Shown: positions 1-7,103, counted from the first letter of the stretch. The stretch: 8,714 bases of DNA from Rickettsiaceae bacterium (GCA_017995275.1 JAGOJE010000032.1:1-8714), one strand, 5' to 3'. Made by a program: numbers and translations. Notes: generated by a model from the sequence alone, not told the origin.

Positions 1-1359
1 TTAGCTCCTAGCAGCAGGTAATATTATCTTTACCATGAGTCCATTAAGACTCCGGCTATCTTCTAGTACTATATTACCATTATGCCCAAAAATAATCTCC
101 CTAGTTATTGTAAGACCAAGGCCAACACTCGCATTATCATCCAAATTACGAGATTTATCAGAACGGAAAAATGGCTTAAACACAAGCAGCTTTTCAGCGT
201 CACTTATTCCTTTTCCGTTATCCTCAATGCAGATTAATATATTATCTCCATCTCTATGTATAGAAATTTTTACTAAAGTAGAATATTTTGCGGCATTACT
301 CATTATGTTGCTAATAGCACGGAGCATAGCATTAGGCTTTATTTGAACGATCGCGACGGGGGAATTTTCTATTTTTATATCAAGCTCACTGCTATTGGTA
401 TATTTTATATTCTCGCTTAGCCATTTTGTTATATCTACTTCTTTAAATGACTCTCCCCCCTCACCCCTTACAAAGTCTAGATAGCTGCCTATCATATGTT
501 CCATATTTTTTACATCCATCTCTATATCTTCAATGCCTTCCTGCTTAGGCATAAGAGCTGTTTGAAGTTTGATACGCGTAAGTGGAGTGCGAAGATCATG
601 CGATATCATTGCAAGCATCTGGGTACGTTTTTGGATCTGACGCTCTATCCTCTCCTTCATTCTGATGAATGCAATACCAGCCATCCTTATTTCACTAGCC
701 CCAGAAGGTTTGTATGGTTTTTCGCCAGGCCGCTCTCCTCTACCAAAGGAATCAGCAGCAGATGCAAGCTCAACAATGGACCTTATCTGATTTTTTGAGA
801 AAATGAGAGACACGGTAAGAAGCAATATCGTCAGAGATAATATCCAAAGCACGAATATATCTGTGGTAGGATTTATGATTGGCTTTGATGCAAGCGATAA
901 TTCAAATATTCCTCCATTAATCTGAATTTCTATTATAATTCTACCATTTTCTGATAGATAAACATCTTTTGGCAAGGAGATTGAATCATCCAGCACGCGC
1001 CTGAATATTGCAAGCTCCTCTAGATAAGGATGATCTTTGCTTACTAAAGTTGCGGATGGAATGAATTTATAACCTATTTTAAATACATTTGTTAGACGTT
1101 TTACGTCTTTAAAGTTAGCATTTTCATATTCCATAACTATTAGGGATATCTGCTTTGCAACAGATGAACTTGTATATTCAGAAACATTGTACCAATGCCT
1201 TTCATAGAATATATAAATAGCTATTAGCTGCCCTATAATTGTAGGAATTGTAATTATAAGCATAAACCTAGCTAGAAGAGTCTTAGGAGCTAGATCACGA
1301 ATAAAGTACGTAACCTTCGTTACGAATTGTTTGAAGATATTTAGGTTTTCCTTTGTCAT
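1..1359 (-). CDS. envZ: EnvZ-like membrane sensor histidine kinase
   Basis: This is an inner-membrane sensor kinase of 452 residues that would autophosphorylate on histidine and pass the phosphate to the response regulator encoded just upstream. Domains seen in order: a short cytoplasmic N-terminus, a first membrane helix at about 32-52, a periplasmic region of about 115 residues, a second helix at about 168-187, a HAMP linker to about 243, then the kinase core. The H-box SHDLRTPL places the phosphorylated histidine at His254. The N-box has Asn355, the G1 box is DNGKG (380-384), an F-box starts near 394, and the G2 box is GLGL (413-416), so the catalytic machinery looks complete. The stretch from HAMP to H-box resembles rickettsial proteins annotated EnvZ, as far as I remember. 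The stop codon coincides with the first base of the window. The ATG lies inside the 3' end of the regulator gene (65-base overlap); no other start codon occurs in frame inside the overlap, and the next Met (33) would cut into the first membrane helix. The signal sensed is unknown. Confidence 0.9.
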   Translation of the reverse strand: MTKENLNIFKQFVTKVTYFIRDLAPKTLLARFMLIITIPTIIGQLIAIYIFYERHWYNVSEYTSSSVAKQISLIVMEYENANFKDVKRLTNVFKIGYKFIPSATLVSKDHPYLEELAIFRRVLDDSISLPKDVYLSENGRIIIEIQINGGIFELSLASKPIINPTTDIFVLWILSLTILLLTVSLIFSKNQIRSIVELASAADSFGRGERPGEKPYKPSGASEIRMAGIAFIRMKERIERQIQKRTQMLAMISHDLRTPLTRIKLQTALMPKQEGIEDIEMDVKNMEHMIGSYLDFVRGEGGESFKEVDITKWLSENIKYTNSSELDIKIENSPVAIVQIKPNAMLRAISNIMSNAAKYSTLVKISIHRDGDNILICIEDNGKGISDAEKLLVFKPFFRSDKSRNLDDNASVGLGLTITREIIFGHNGNIVLEDSRSLNGLMVKIILPAARS

Positions 1360-1975
1360 TTTCTATTTTACTACGAAGTCTCACAATTTGCACATCTATT
1401 GATCTTTCATTAAGACCACCCATTTTCTTGGATAATTCCTCCCTAGAAATTGGCTTTTTATTACATTCTATCAGAATTTCTAACAATTTTTGCTCGGTGG
1501 AACTTAAAGAAATATTTTCTCCATTCTTTGTAAATTCTTTTGTATTCATGTTGTAAATAGAATCTCCAAATGAAAGAGTTTCACCTAATTTTTTGTTATA
1601 TCCGTATATTTCTATCAAGTTTTTTGTACGCAGCAGTAACTCTCTTGGGTCAAAAGGCTTTGACATATAATCATCTGCACCAGATTCTAAACCCCTTACC
1701 CTATCTTCTACTTCTGATAAAGCAGTAAGCAATATTATAGGAACATGAACCTTATTACTCTTAATGCTGGCCGCAAATTCTATACCAGTAACTCCAGGTA
1801 GCATCACATCTAATATCAGAAGGTCAAAAATAAAATATTCCATATATTTTTCAGCTTCTATAACAGATTCAGCAACGGATACATAATATCCAGAACTAAC
1901 AAGAAACTGCTTTAGAAGCTTTAGGATTCTGGTATCGTCATCCACGATCAATATATGCGGTTTTTCTTCTGTCAT
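1295..1975 (-). CDS. petR: OmpR/PetR-type response regulator
   Basis: This is a cytoplasmic two-component response regulator with an N-terminal receiver domain and a C-terminal winged-helix DNA-binding domain, the partner of the kinase encoded just downstream. Counting from a possible TTG at 1981 (228 residues), the receiver carries the acidic pocket Asp14-Asp16, the phosphoacceptor Asp58 in LILDVMLPG, Thr86, and Lys108 in MSKPF. The output domain occupies about 135-228 and ends with the recognition-helix signature NERSIDVQIVRLRSKIE and the wing GYVLYS. That signature is typical of the alphaproteobacterial OmpR/PetR branch; PetR versus OmpR as a name is a judgement. I chose the ATG at 1975 over the TTG at 1981 because a consensus -10 box (1993-1998) predicts transcription starting near 1986, leaving almost no leader before the TTG. 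Neither start has a clear Shine-Dalgarno. Target genes cannot be read from the window; the divergent ilvE-dapA pair is a neighbour but shows no obvious operator. Confidence 0.9.
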   Translation of the reverse strand: MTEEKPHILIVDDDTRILKLLKQFLVSSGYYVSVAESVIEAEKYMEYFIFDLLILDVMLPGVTGIEFAASIKSNKVHVPIILLTALSEVEDRVRGLESGADDYMSKPFDPRELLLRTKNLIEIYGYNKKLGETLSFGDSIYNMNTKEFTKNGENISLSSTEQKLLEILIECNKKPISREELSKKMGGLNERSIDVQIVRLRSKIENDKGKPKYLQTIRNEGYVLYS

Positions 1976-1992
1976 TTTCAAAACAAATATGT

Positions 1993-1998
1993 ATTATA
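1993..1998 (-). promoter_or_regulatory. -10 box for the response regulator-kinase operon
   Basis: Read on the minus strand this is a perfect TATAAT in the 60-base gap between the regulator and the divergent ilvE. It predicts a transcript starting near 1986, hence a leader of about 10 bases before the ATG at 1975. I see no good -35 match at the usual distance, so the assignment rests on the -10 alone. Confidence 0.45.
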
Positions 1999-2024
1999 CA
2001 AGCATGATTTTATTACATATTTAT

Positions 2025-2030
2025 AGGAAA
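2025..2030 (+). promoter_or_regulatory. Shine-Dalgarno of ilvE
   Basis: The sequence AGGAAA ends five bases before the ATG at 2036. It is a recognisable ribosome binding site and supports that start, which also gives the expected N-terminus shortly before the conserved GYIWLNGE segment. Confidence 0.6.
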
Positions 2031-2035
2031 AATCA

Positions 2036-2914
2036 ATGGCTATTGTACCAATTAGCGAAAGAGATGGTTATATATGGTTAAATGGCGAGTTTATAGAGTG
2101 GAAAAAAGCACAAATACACATCTTAACTCACAGTCTTCACTATGGTGGAGCAGTTTTTGAAGGAATAAAAGCATATAATGGAAAAATCTTTAGGCTTGAA
2201 GAGCATATCAACAGATTATTTAAATCTGCAGCTATATTAAAATACAGACCTGATTTTTCCAAAGAGCAGTTATGCAGGGCAGCTGAGCAGTTGCTCGTCT
2301 TAAACAATCTAAAAGATGCATATATACGCCCATTACTTTGGAAAGGCAGTCAGTCGCAAAGAATAAACAGCCCAATGCTTTCTATAAATGCTTCCATAGC
2401 AGCATGGGATGTTAGCTCATTAGAATATAGAAAGCCAGACCTCACATTATTGATAAGTACATTCCAAAAAGCATCTAACAAAGCTTTGCCAGCAAATTGT
2501 AAATCTTCTGCTAATTATCAAATGGCAGCGGTAGCTCAGCTTGACGCAATGGAAGAAGGTTATGACGATGCACTCTTACTCGATCAAGAAGGATTCGTTG
2601 CTGAATGCACCACATCCAACATCTTCTTCGTAGAAAAAGATAAATTATTCACACCTATTCCAGATTCTGCTTTAATGGGAATAACAAGACAAGCTGTTAT
2701 AGAGATCGCTAAAAAAATAGGAATAAGCATTGAGGAAATAAGAATAACTGAGGAAGACCTTTCAAAATTCACAGAATGTTTTGTTACAGGTACTGCCATA
2801 GAGGTAAAACCAGTTACTTCTATAACATTATTAGACAAACAAAGGATAAGTTATAAAAACGATTCTATAACTCCAAAAATAATTTCTGCATATAAAGATT
2901 TGGTAATATCATGA
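2036..2914 (+). CDS. ilvE: Branched-chain amino-acid aminotransferase
   Basis: This is a cytoplasmic PLP enzyme of fold type IV that interconverts valine, leucine and isoleucine with their 2-oxo acids using glutamate/2-oxoglutarate. At 292 residues it is close to bacterial IlvE (about 300). Seen in the sequence: IWLNGEF near the N-terminus, HSLHYGGAVFEGIKAY at 32-47, AYIRPLLWKGS at 95-105, the predicted PLP-binding Lys156 in NCKSSANY, the cofactor-contacting Glu190 in GFVAECTTSN, MGITR at 214-218, and the phosphate-binding TGTAIEV at 251-257. The match to rickettsial IlvE proteins, as I remember them, is strong throughout. Fold type IV also contains D-amino-acid aminotransferase and aminodeoxychorismate lyase; the FEGIKAY and TGTAIEV segments favour IlvE. 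The stop overlaps the start of dapA by four bases, so the two are co-translated. No other gene of branched-chain biosynthesis lies here, so it may act mainly in salvage or catabolism, which is an inference. Confidence 0.9.
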   Translation: MAIVPISERDGYIWLNGEFIEWKKAQIHILTHSLHYGGAVFEGIKAYNGKIFRLEEHINRLFKSAAILKYRPDFSKEQLCRAAEQLLVLNNLKDAYIRPLLWKGSQSQRINSPMLSINASIAAWDVSSLEYRKPDLTLLISTFQKASNKALPANCKSSANYQMAAVAQLDAMEEGYDDALLLDQEGFVAECTTSNIFFVEKDKLFTPIPDSALMGITRQAVIEIAKKIGISIEEIRITEEDLSKFTECFVTGTAIEVKPVTSITLLDKQRISYKNDSITPKIISAYKDLVIS

Positions 2915-3825
2915 AACATATATTCAGCGGCTTAATTACAGCTCTAATAACTCCATTTAAGGACGGAGCTTTGAACCACGCTTCTTTAGAACGGCTAATA
3001 AAACATCAATCCGCAGCCGGAGTAAAAGCTATAGTAATTGCAGGCTCCACCGGAGAGGCTCCATCTTTAGAATTTAGCGAATATGATGATCTCGTAAAAT
3101 CAGCGGTTAGAATTGCATCATCGCTTGAAGATAAGATGAATATAATTGCAGGATGCACAGCCAGCAGTACAAATCTATCTATAAAGCTTGCAAAAATAGC
3201 TGAGGAAGCTGGGGCAGATGCACTAATGTGCGCAACTCCCCCTTATAACAAACCAAGTCAGGAAGGGTTGTTCCAACATTTCAAAGCTCTGCATGATAAT
3301 AGCGCTCTACCAATAATGCTATATTCAATACCAGGAAGAACTGGCGGAGACTTTACAGATGAAACAATCCTAAGGCTTGCATCTATGCCTAGAATATGCG
3401 CAATTAAAGATTGCTGTGGGGATTTTGAAAGACCAATTAGAATTCAGAAACAAGCGCCTGATTTTATATTCATGTGTGGCGATGATTCTGCGAGCTTAGC
3501 ATTTAATGCCCAAGGTGCAAGCGGAGTTGTTTCTGTAGCATCAAACATATTCCCGGCTCTTGTAAAAAAAGTACAAGATTTGTGGGAGTCTGGAAAAATA
3601 GCAGAGGCTATTATGATGCAAAGAGATTTGATATCTTTTTACAAATCTCTATTTATTGAAACAAACCCCTGCCCCGCAAAATATGCAGCCTATATTGCAG
3701 GACTTTGCGAAGCTGAAGTAAGACTTCCACTTTGCGAGCCTTCCTTAAAAAGCAAGGAAATAATTGAGAAGGAAGTTAGAGAGCTTATGTTGAAGAATCA
3801 TCTGAGCATGCACCAACAAGAGTAG
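2911..3825 (+). CDS. dapA: 4-hydroxy-tetrahydrodipicolinate synthase
   Basis: DapA condenses pyruvate with aspartate semialdehyde in the cytoplasm, the committed step towards meso-diaminopimelate for peptidoglycan and towards lysine. The protein is a class I aldolase TIM barrel of 304 residues, slightly longer than the usual 290 or so. Visible active-site features: the Schiff-base lysine Lys166 in AIKDCCGD, Tyr138 with the following PGRTGGD (Arg143), Tyr112 in PYNKPSQEG, and the GSTGEA motif at 45-50. At the position of the catalytic threonine of the E. coli triad the residue is Ser46. The start ATG shares four bases with the end of ilvE (ATGA), implying translational coupling; its own ribosome binding site is poor. 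The last eleven or so residues extend past the usual end and overlap a convergent gene by 41 bases. N-acetylneuraminate lyase belongs to the same fold, but the motifs fit DapA better. Confidence 0.92.
   Translation: MKHIFSGLITALITPFKDGALNHASLERLIKHQSAAGVKAIVIAGSTGEAPSLEFSEYDDLVKSAVRIASSLEDKMNIIAGCTASSTNLSIKLAKIAEEAGADALMCATPPYNKPSQEGLFQHFKALHDNSALPIMLYSIPGRTGGDFTDETILRLASMPRICAIKDCCGDFERPIRIQKQAPDFIFMCGDDSASLAFNAQGASGVVSVASNIFPALVKKVQDLWESGKIAEAIMMQRDLISFYKSLFIETNPCPAKYAAYIAGLCEAEVRLPLCEPSLKSKEIIEKEVRELMLKNHLSMHQQE
3785..3825. other. Convergent 3' overlap of dapA and the ankyrin-like gene
   Basis: The coding ends of dapA (plus) and the ankyrin-like gene (minus) share 41 bases in opposite orientation. 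No terminator hairpin is visible here, so both transcripts probably run into the opposite gene and are complementary at their 3' ends. Confidence 0.8.
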
Positions 3826-4753
3826 TGCCGTCACTCATTTTCTGTATTTTACACGCTGCATCATCACTTGGATCATCAGATAACGGATGTTTCTGCATAG
3901 GAGTATCTTCGGGAAATATTTCATAATATTTTTCCCATATTGACATAGTCTCATCTTTAGATTTTTTACTGATTGTAATGATGGAATCTATTCTAGAAGA
4001 TATAAATTCAGAAACATTAGATGTTACGCAGCAATATAAATAATCATTTATGATCTCAGCTTTCTCCTTAAAAAGTGTTCCCGCTATTTCCTGAGAAGCT
4101 TCATTTCCTGAGATTATATAATTTGCCAGCAAAGTAGCATTAAACAAAGTCTTTAGTTTTTCAGGAGATGAGTTTAACATGCTCTGATCTATTTTTGCGC
4201 CATGAGCTAACAACAATATAATAGATTCCATGCTACAATATTTTTCTTCATCCTTGCCATTGATATAAGATGAAACAAGAATATCTAAAGCTGTTTTATT
4301 TGATATATTTTTAAAATCAATAGATTCATAGGCTTCTTTTTTTTCAAAAATTACAGGAATCAGATTTTGTTCATTAATAGAAGCAACTTTCATTAATATA
4401 GTTTCCCCAGAATCATCTTGCTGTATAGGATCAGTTTTACGAATTATATTTTCTATAAAGTCCGTCTCTCTTAAAGATACATTTTTAGAAAGATAAGAAA
4501 AAACATCTGGAGATAATGGATTCTCTATTTTTTCTAAAATATTAGAAGCGATATCAATAAAATTTCTTATATCTAGCTCCTTTCTATTGGTGGTAAAAGC
4601 GTCTAAAACTTGGCATAGGATATACTTTTCGTTCAAATTTATCACAGAAAGAAGATTAGATATTTGCTCCTCATCATACATCGATATATAACCCTGTTGC
4701 AAAATTGATAATAATACATCTATTGAAGATGATTCAGTAACTTGTTTAGACAT
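3785..4753 (-). CDS. Unrecognised protein with degenerate ankyrin-like repeats
   Basis: I do not recognise this 322-residue protein as a named family. It is predicted soluble, with no signal peptide or membrane helix. Residues about 113-145 (with GETILMKVAS) and 147-189 (with NKTALDIL and later IILLLAHGAKID) have the spacing and key residues of ankyrin repeats: the T-x-L/A start, the paired helices, and the LL-x-x-GA-x-x-x loop. The second repeat carries an insertion between its helices. The remainder is mostly helical and rich in Ser, Asn and Lys, and ends in an acidic Ser/Asp/Thr tail. Ankyrin repeats mediate protein-protein contacts and are frequent in proteins that intracellular bacteria export to hosts, but no export signal can be confirmed here. 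It lies 57 bases downstream of the FzlA gene on the same strand and could be co-transcribed. Its 3' end overlaps convergent dapA by 41 bases. Confidence 0.75.
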   Translation of the reverse strand: MSKQVTESSSIDVLLSILQQGYISMYDEEQISNLLSVINLNEKYILCQVLDAFTTNRKELDIRNFIDIASNILEKIENPLSPDVFSYLSKNVSLRETDFIENIIRKTDPIQQDDSGETILMKVASINEQNLIPVIFEKKEAYESIDFKNISNKTALDILVSSYINGKDEEKYCSMESIILLLAHGAKIDQSMLNSSPEKLKTLFNATLLANYIISGNEASQEIAGTLFKEKAEIINDYLYCCVTSNVSEFISSRIDSIITISKKSKDETMSIWEKYYEIFPEDTPMQKHPLSDDPSDDAACKIQKMSDGTTLVGACSDDSST

Positions 4754-4810
4754 AACTATAACCCGCCCAGATCTATAAATTTGATTTGTGGAAGCTATAG
4801 CAGAAAGTAG

Positions 4811-5482
4811 TTAAAAATCAAGGTCTATATAATGTGCTGGGGGTTGGAAGCCCGGAATGACGTCTTGAAGTATAGGAGCAAAGCTAGGACGAGACTTCAT
4901 AACTGAATACCAATCTTTTATTATTGGGTAGGAATCCCAATGTATTTCTCCGAAGTAATCAAGAACTGATAAATGAGCACCTAAAGCTATATCTGAAAAG
5001 GTAATTTTGCCTTCTACGACTAGTGCGCTTCTAGATTCAATGAGCCTTGCCAGATAGTTCATATGATGAACAAGGTTAGATTTTGCCGCTCTTATGTAAT
5101 CCGTTCTAGGGGATCCAGCTTTTTTTAAAAGGCGAATCAATTTCTCATCTAGTATCCATTTTGTCACTTCTCTATAAAATTTATCATTAAACCAAAAAAG
5201 AAGTCTTCTAATTTCGGCAGCAACATTTGGGTCTTGATCCATCAAGTGAAGCTTTTGATCTCTAAAGCTTAAATATTCTACGATTGGATATATTCCACAT
5301 ATTACAGATCCTGATAGTTCTGTAAGCACTGGAACTTCACCAGAAGGATTAAGTTTCATGAATTCAGCTCTACGCAGCCAAAAATCTTCCTTGACTAAAG
5401 TAAGGTGAATGTCTAATTCTTTTAATATTATGCGCGCCTGTCTTGAGAAAGGGCATAATGGATAATGGTATAATGCTTTCAT
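4811..5482 (-). CDS. fzlA: FzlA-type GST-fold cell-division protein
   Basis: The 223-residue protein has an N-terminal thioredoxin-like half (LYHYPLCPFSRQARI at 4-18, NPSGEVPVL at 45-53) and an all-helical GST C-terminal half with SDIALGAHLSVLDY at 163-176. General annotation would be glutathione S-transferase. I assign it to FzlA because the family's hallmarks are visible: a Trp at 35 following the first sheet region, FNDKFYREVTKWIL at 98-111, SRPSFAPIL near 197-205, and the C-terminal tail PPAHYIDLDF ending exactly at the last residue. In Caulobacter, FzlA binds FtsZ filaments and is needed for constriction, and its short C-terminal tail matters for that; it lacks GST activity. So the likely role here is at the division ring in the cytoplasm. 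The gene is divergent from lnt and precedes the ankyrin-like gene by 57 bases. A predicted promoter would start transcription almost at the ATG. An ordinary GST or SspA is the alternative. Confidence 0.75.
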   Translation of the reverse strand: MKALYHYPLCPFSRQARIILKELDIHLTLVKEDFWLRRAEFMKLNPSGEVPVLTELSGSVICGIYPIVEYLSFRDQKLHLMDQDPNVAAEIRRLLFWFNDKFYREVTKWILDEKLIRLLKKAGSPRTDYIRAAKSNLVHHMNYLARLIESRSALVVEGKITFSDIALGAHLSVLDYFGEIHWDSYPIIKDWYSVMKSRPSFAPILQDVIPGFQPPAHYIDLDF

Positions 5483-5489
5483 AAAGATG

Positions 5490-5518
5490 ATATTACTATA
5501 TCATTTATGATTGGTCAA
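5490..5518 (-). promoter_or_regulatory. Sigma-70-type promoter of fzlA
   Basis: On the minus strand TTGACC (5518-5513) is followed after exactly 17 bases by TAATAT (5495-5490). The -35 matches the consensus in five of six positions and the -10 in four. Transcription about seven bases downstream would begin at or next to the ATG (5482), implying a leaderless or nearly leaderless message; this agrees with the absence of a Shine-Dalgarno. Confidence 0.45.
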
Positions 5519-5520
5519 GA

Positions 5521-5548
5521 TTGTGTATATTGCCTTTATTGATATAAC
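5521..5548 (+). promoter_or_regulatory. Candidate promoter of lnt
   Basis: TTGTGT (5521-5526) and TATAAC (5543-5548) are 16 bases apart. The -10 is good (five of six) and the -35 weak (three of six). It would give a leader of about 16 bases containing just the ribosome binding site. Its -35 box lies two bases from the divergent -35 of fzlA, so the two promoters are back-to-back. Confidence 0.4.
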
Positions 5549-5556
5549 TTAAACTT

Positions 5557-5562
5557 AGGAAG
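5557..5562 (+). promoter_or_regulatory. Shine-Dalgarno of lnt
   Basis: AGGAAG lies eight bases before the ATG at 5571 and is the best ribosome binding site in the window. It fixes the lnt start. Confidence 0.65.
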
Positions 5563-5570
5563 TGATATAG

Positions 5571-7067
5571 ATGTTTACAAAAATAGAAAACAATCCACAA
5601 AAGTCTTTATTTGTTGTAGGATTACTTCTTTCTTTAGCTTTTGCTCCATTTTTTTTCTTTCCAGCACTTGCATCTATAACAATATTGGCTCATTTAAATA
5701 AAGGAGCTGAAACAAGATTAGAGTCCTGGATATATGGATTTTGGTTTGGTTTTGGTTTTTTTCTATCCAGTCTATATTGGATTTCTATTGGGGTAAGCGT
5801 TTATTCAAATGATTTTTGGTGGGCTATTCCTATAGCATTTTTTGGCATTCCTTTATTTATGAGTATATTTATATCGGCTAGCTGTGTTATTTCCTGGCAC
5901 TTTAGAAATACAAAATTCTATCCGCTAGCTTTCGCAATATCCTGGGTGTTTATGGAATGGGTAAGGTCTTGGTTATTTACTGGCTTTCCTTGGAATTTAG
6001 CCGGGTACAGTCTATGTATAATGGATCAGCTAATACAACTAGCTAGCATATTTGGAATCTACGGACTAAGCTTAATTGTGGTATTTCTTTGCTCTTCTTG
6101 TATTTTAATGTTTGATGAAGCTTGCAGAGTTAAAAATTTTATATTCATATGCCTCTCTATAGCTCTATTATTGGTCTTTGGAGAATGGAGATTAGGTAAG
6201 AATGAAACAAAATTCTATGATATAAAGTTGAGATTAGTTCAGGCCAATATACCTCAATATGACAAATGGGATGCGCAGTTATTTTGGGAAAATCTTGAAT
6301 CTCATGTGAATTTATCAAAATTAGATACAGGATATTTCTATCCTGATATAATAATTTGGCCAGAAGCTGCAGTTACTGCTTTATATAACATTGCTCCAGT
6401 AAGAAATATGCTAGAATCTGCACTAATATTCCCAAATGGCTTATTAATTACAGGGGGAGTAAGTAAGGATAAGAAAGGTAAAATATATAGTAGCATCTAT
6501 TCGATAGACCAATCTGGAAAGATATTATTTGAATATCACAAATCTCACTTGGTTCCATTTGGTGAATATATACCACTTAGGTCTTGGTTCCCTTCAATAA
6601 AAAAACTTACCCCGGGACTTCTTGACTATTCTCCTGGAAAACGAGGCGAAGTAGTGTTTTTAGAGAAACTAAATCTAAAAATTCGCCCTCTTATCTGCTA
6701 TGAATCAATTTTCCCAAGAGAAGTAATAACAAAAGATGCGGATGTCATGATAAACATAACGAATGACACATGGTATGGTAATTCCTCTGGCCCATATCAA
6801 CATTTCCATATAGCAAGAATGCGTGCAGTAGAAAATGGAATCCCGATGATAAGGGTAGCAAATAGCGGTATATCTGCAATAATAGACCCTTTAGGAAAGA
6901 TTGTCTCTAAAACATCGTTATTCCATATAACAGCTCTGGATGGATATCTCCCAGAAAAAATCGAAGGCGGAACTATTTATGCAAAGCTACAAGAGCTTAC
7001 ATTATTACTACTCATTGGATTGTTTTATTTTGTAACAATAGTACTGAATAAGAAAACAGAAGAATAA
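5571..7067 (+). CDS. lnt: Apolipoprotein N-acyltransferase
   Basis: Lnt is an inner-membrane enzyme that adds the third acyl chain to the N-terminal cysteine of lipoproteins on the periplasmic face, the last step of lipoprotein maturation before sorting to the outer membrane. The protein has 498 residues, normal for the family. The first 205 or so form a bundle of several hydrophobic helices with typical Lnt segments (GFGFFLSSLYWI at 60-71, MEWVRSWLFTGFPWN at 128-142). A nitrilase-type domain follows at about 220-455, and a last membrane helix at about 475-492. The catalytic triad reads Glu265 (WPEAA), Lys324 (YHKSHLVPFGEY) and Cys376 (ICYESIFP), and the TNDTWYGNSSGPYQH loop is intact, so the enzyme should be active. 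The gene has its own ribosome binding site and stands alone, divergent from fzlA. Its stop codon lies within the left copy of the 9-bp duplication flanking the downstream repeat element, whose insertion did not change the reading frame. Confidence 0.95.
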   Translation: MFTKIENNPQKSLFVVGLLLSLAFAPFFFFPALASITILAHLNKGAETRLESWIYGFWFGFGFFLSSLYWISIGVSVYSNDFWWAIPIAFFGIPLFMSIFISASCVISWHFRNTKFYPLAFAISWVFMEWVRSWLFTGFPWNLAGYSLCIMDQLIQLASIFGIYGLSLIVVFLCSSCILMFDEACRVKNFIFICLSIALLLVFGEWRLGKNETKFYDIKLRLVQANIPQYDKWDAQLFWENLESHVNLSKLDTGYFYPDIIIWPEAAVTALYNIAPVRNMLESALIFPNGLLITGGVSKDKKGKIYSSIYSIDQSGKILFEYHKSHLVPFGEYIPLRSWFPSIKKLTPGLLDYSPGKRGEVVFLEKLNLKIRPLICYESIFPREVITKDADVMINITNDTWYGNSSGPYQHFHIARMRAVENGIPMIRVANSGISAIIDPLGKIVSKTSLFHITALDGYLPEKIEGGTIYAKLQELTLLLLIGLFYFVTIVLNKKTEE

Positions 7068-7070
7068 ATT
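7062..7070 (+). repeat. Target-site duplication, left copy
   Basis: GAATAAATT, identical to 7276-7284. It touches the outer end of the left terminal inverted repeat and contains the lnt stop codon. Confidence 0.7.
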
Positions 7071-7103
7071 GTATCTATTCACGAGGGGGCTAAAAACTCC
7101 CAG

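Noticed and set aside
496..798. Plus-strand open frames inside the kinase gene (35-346, 496-798)
   Set aside because: They are antisense to a clear histidine kinase, have no ribosome binding sites and no recognisable protein features.
1976..1981. TTG at 1981 as start of the response regulator
   Set aside because: The ATG two codons later is a better start and the predicted transcript leaves almost no leader before the TTG; the difference is only two residues.
2584..2838. Minus-strand open frame inside ilvE
   Set aside because: It is an antisense shadow of the conserved aminotransferase sequence.
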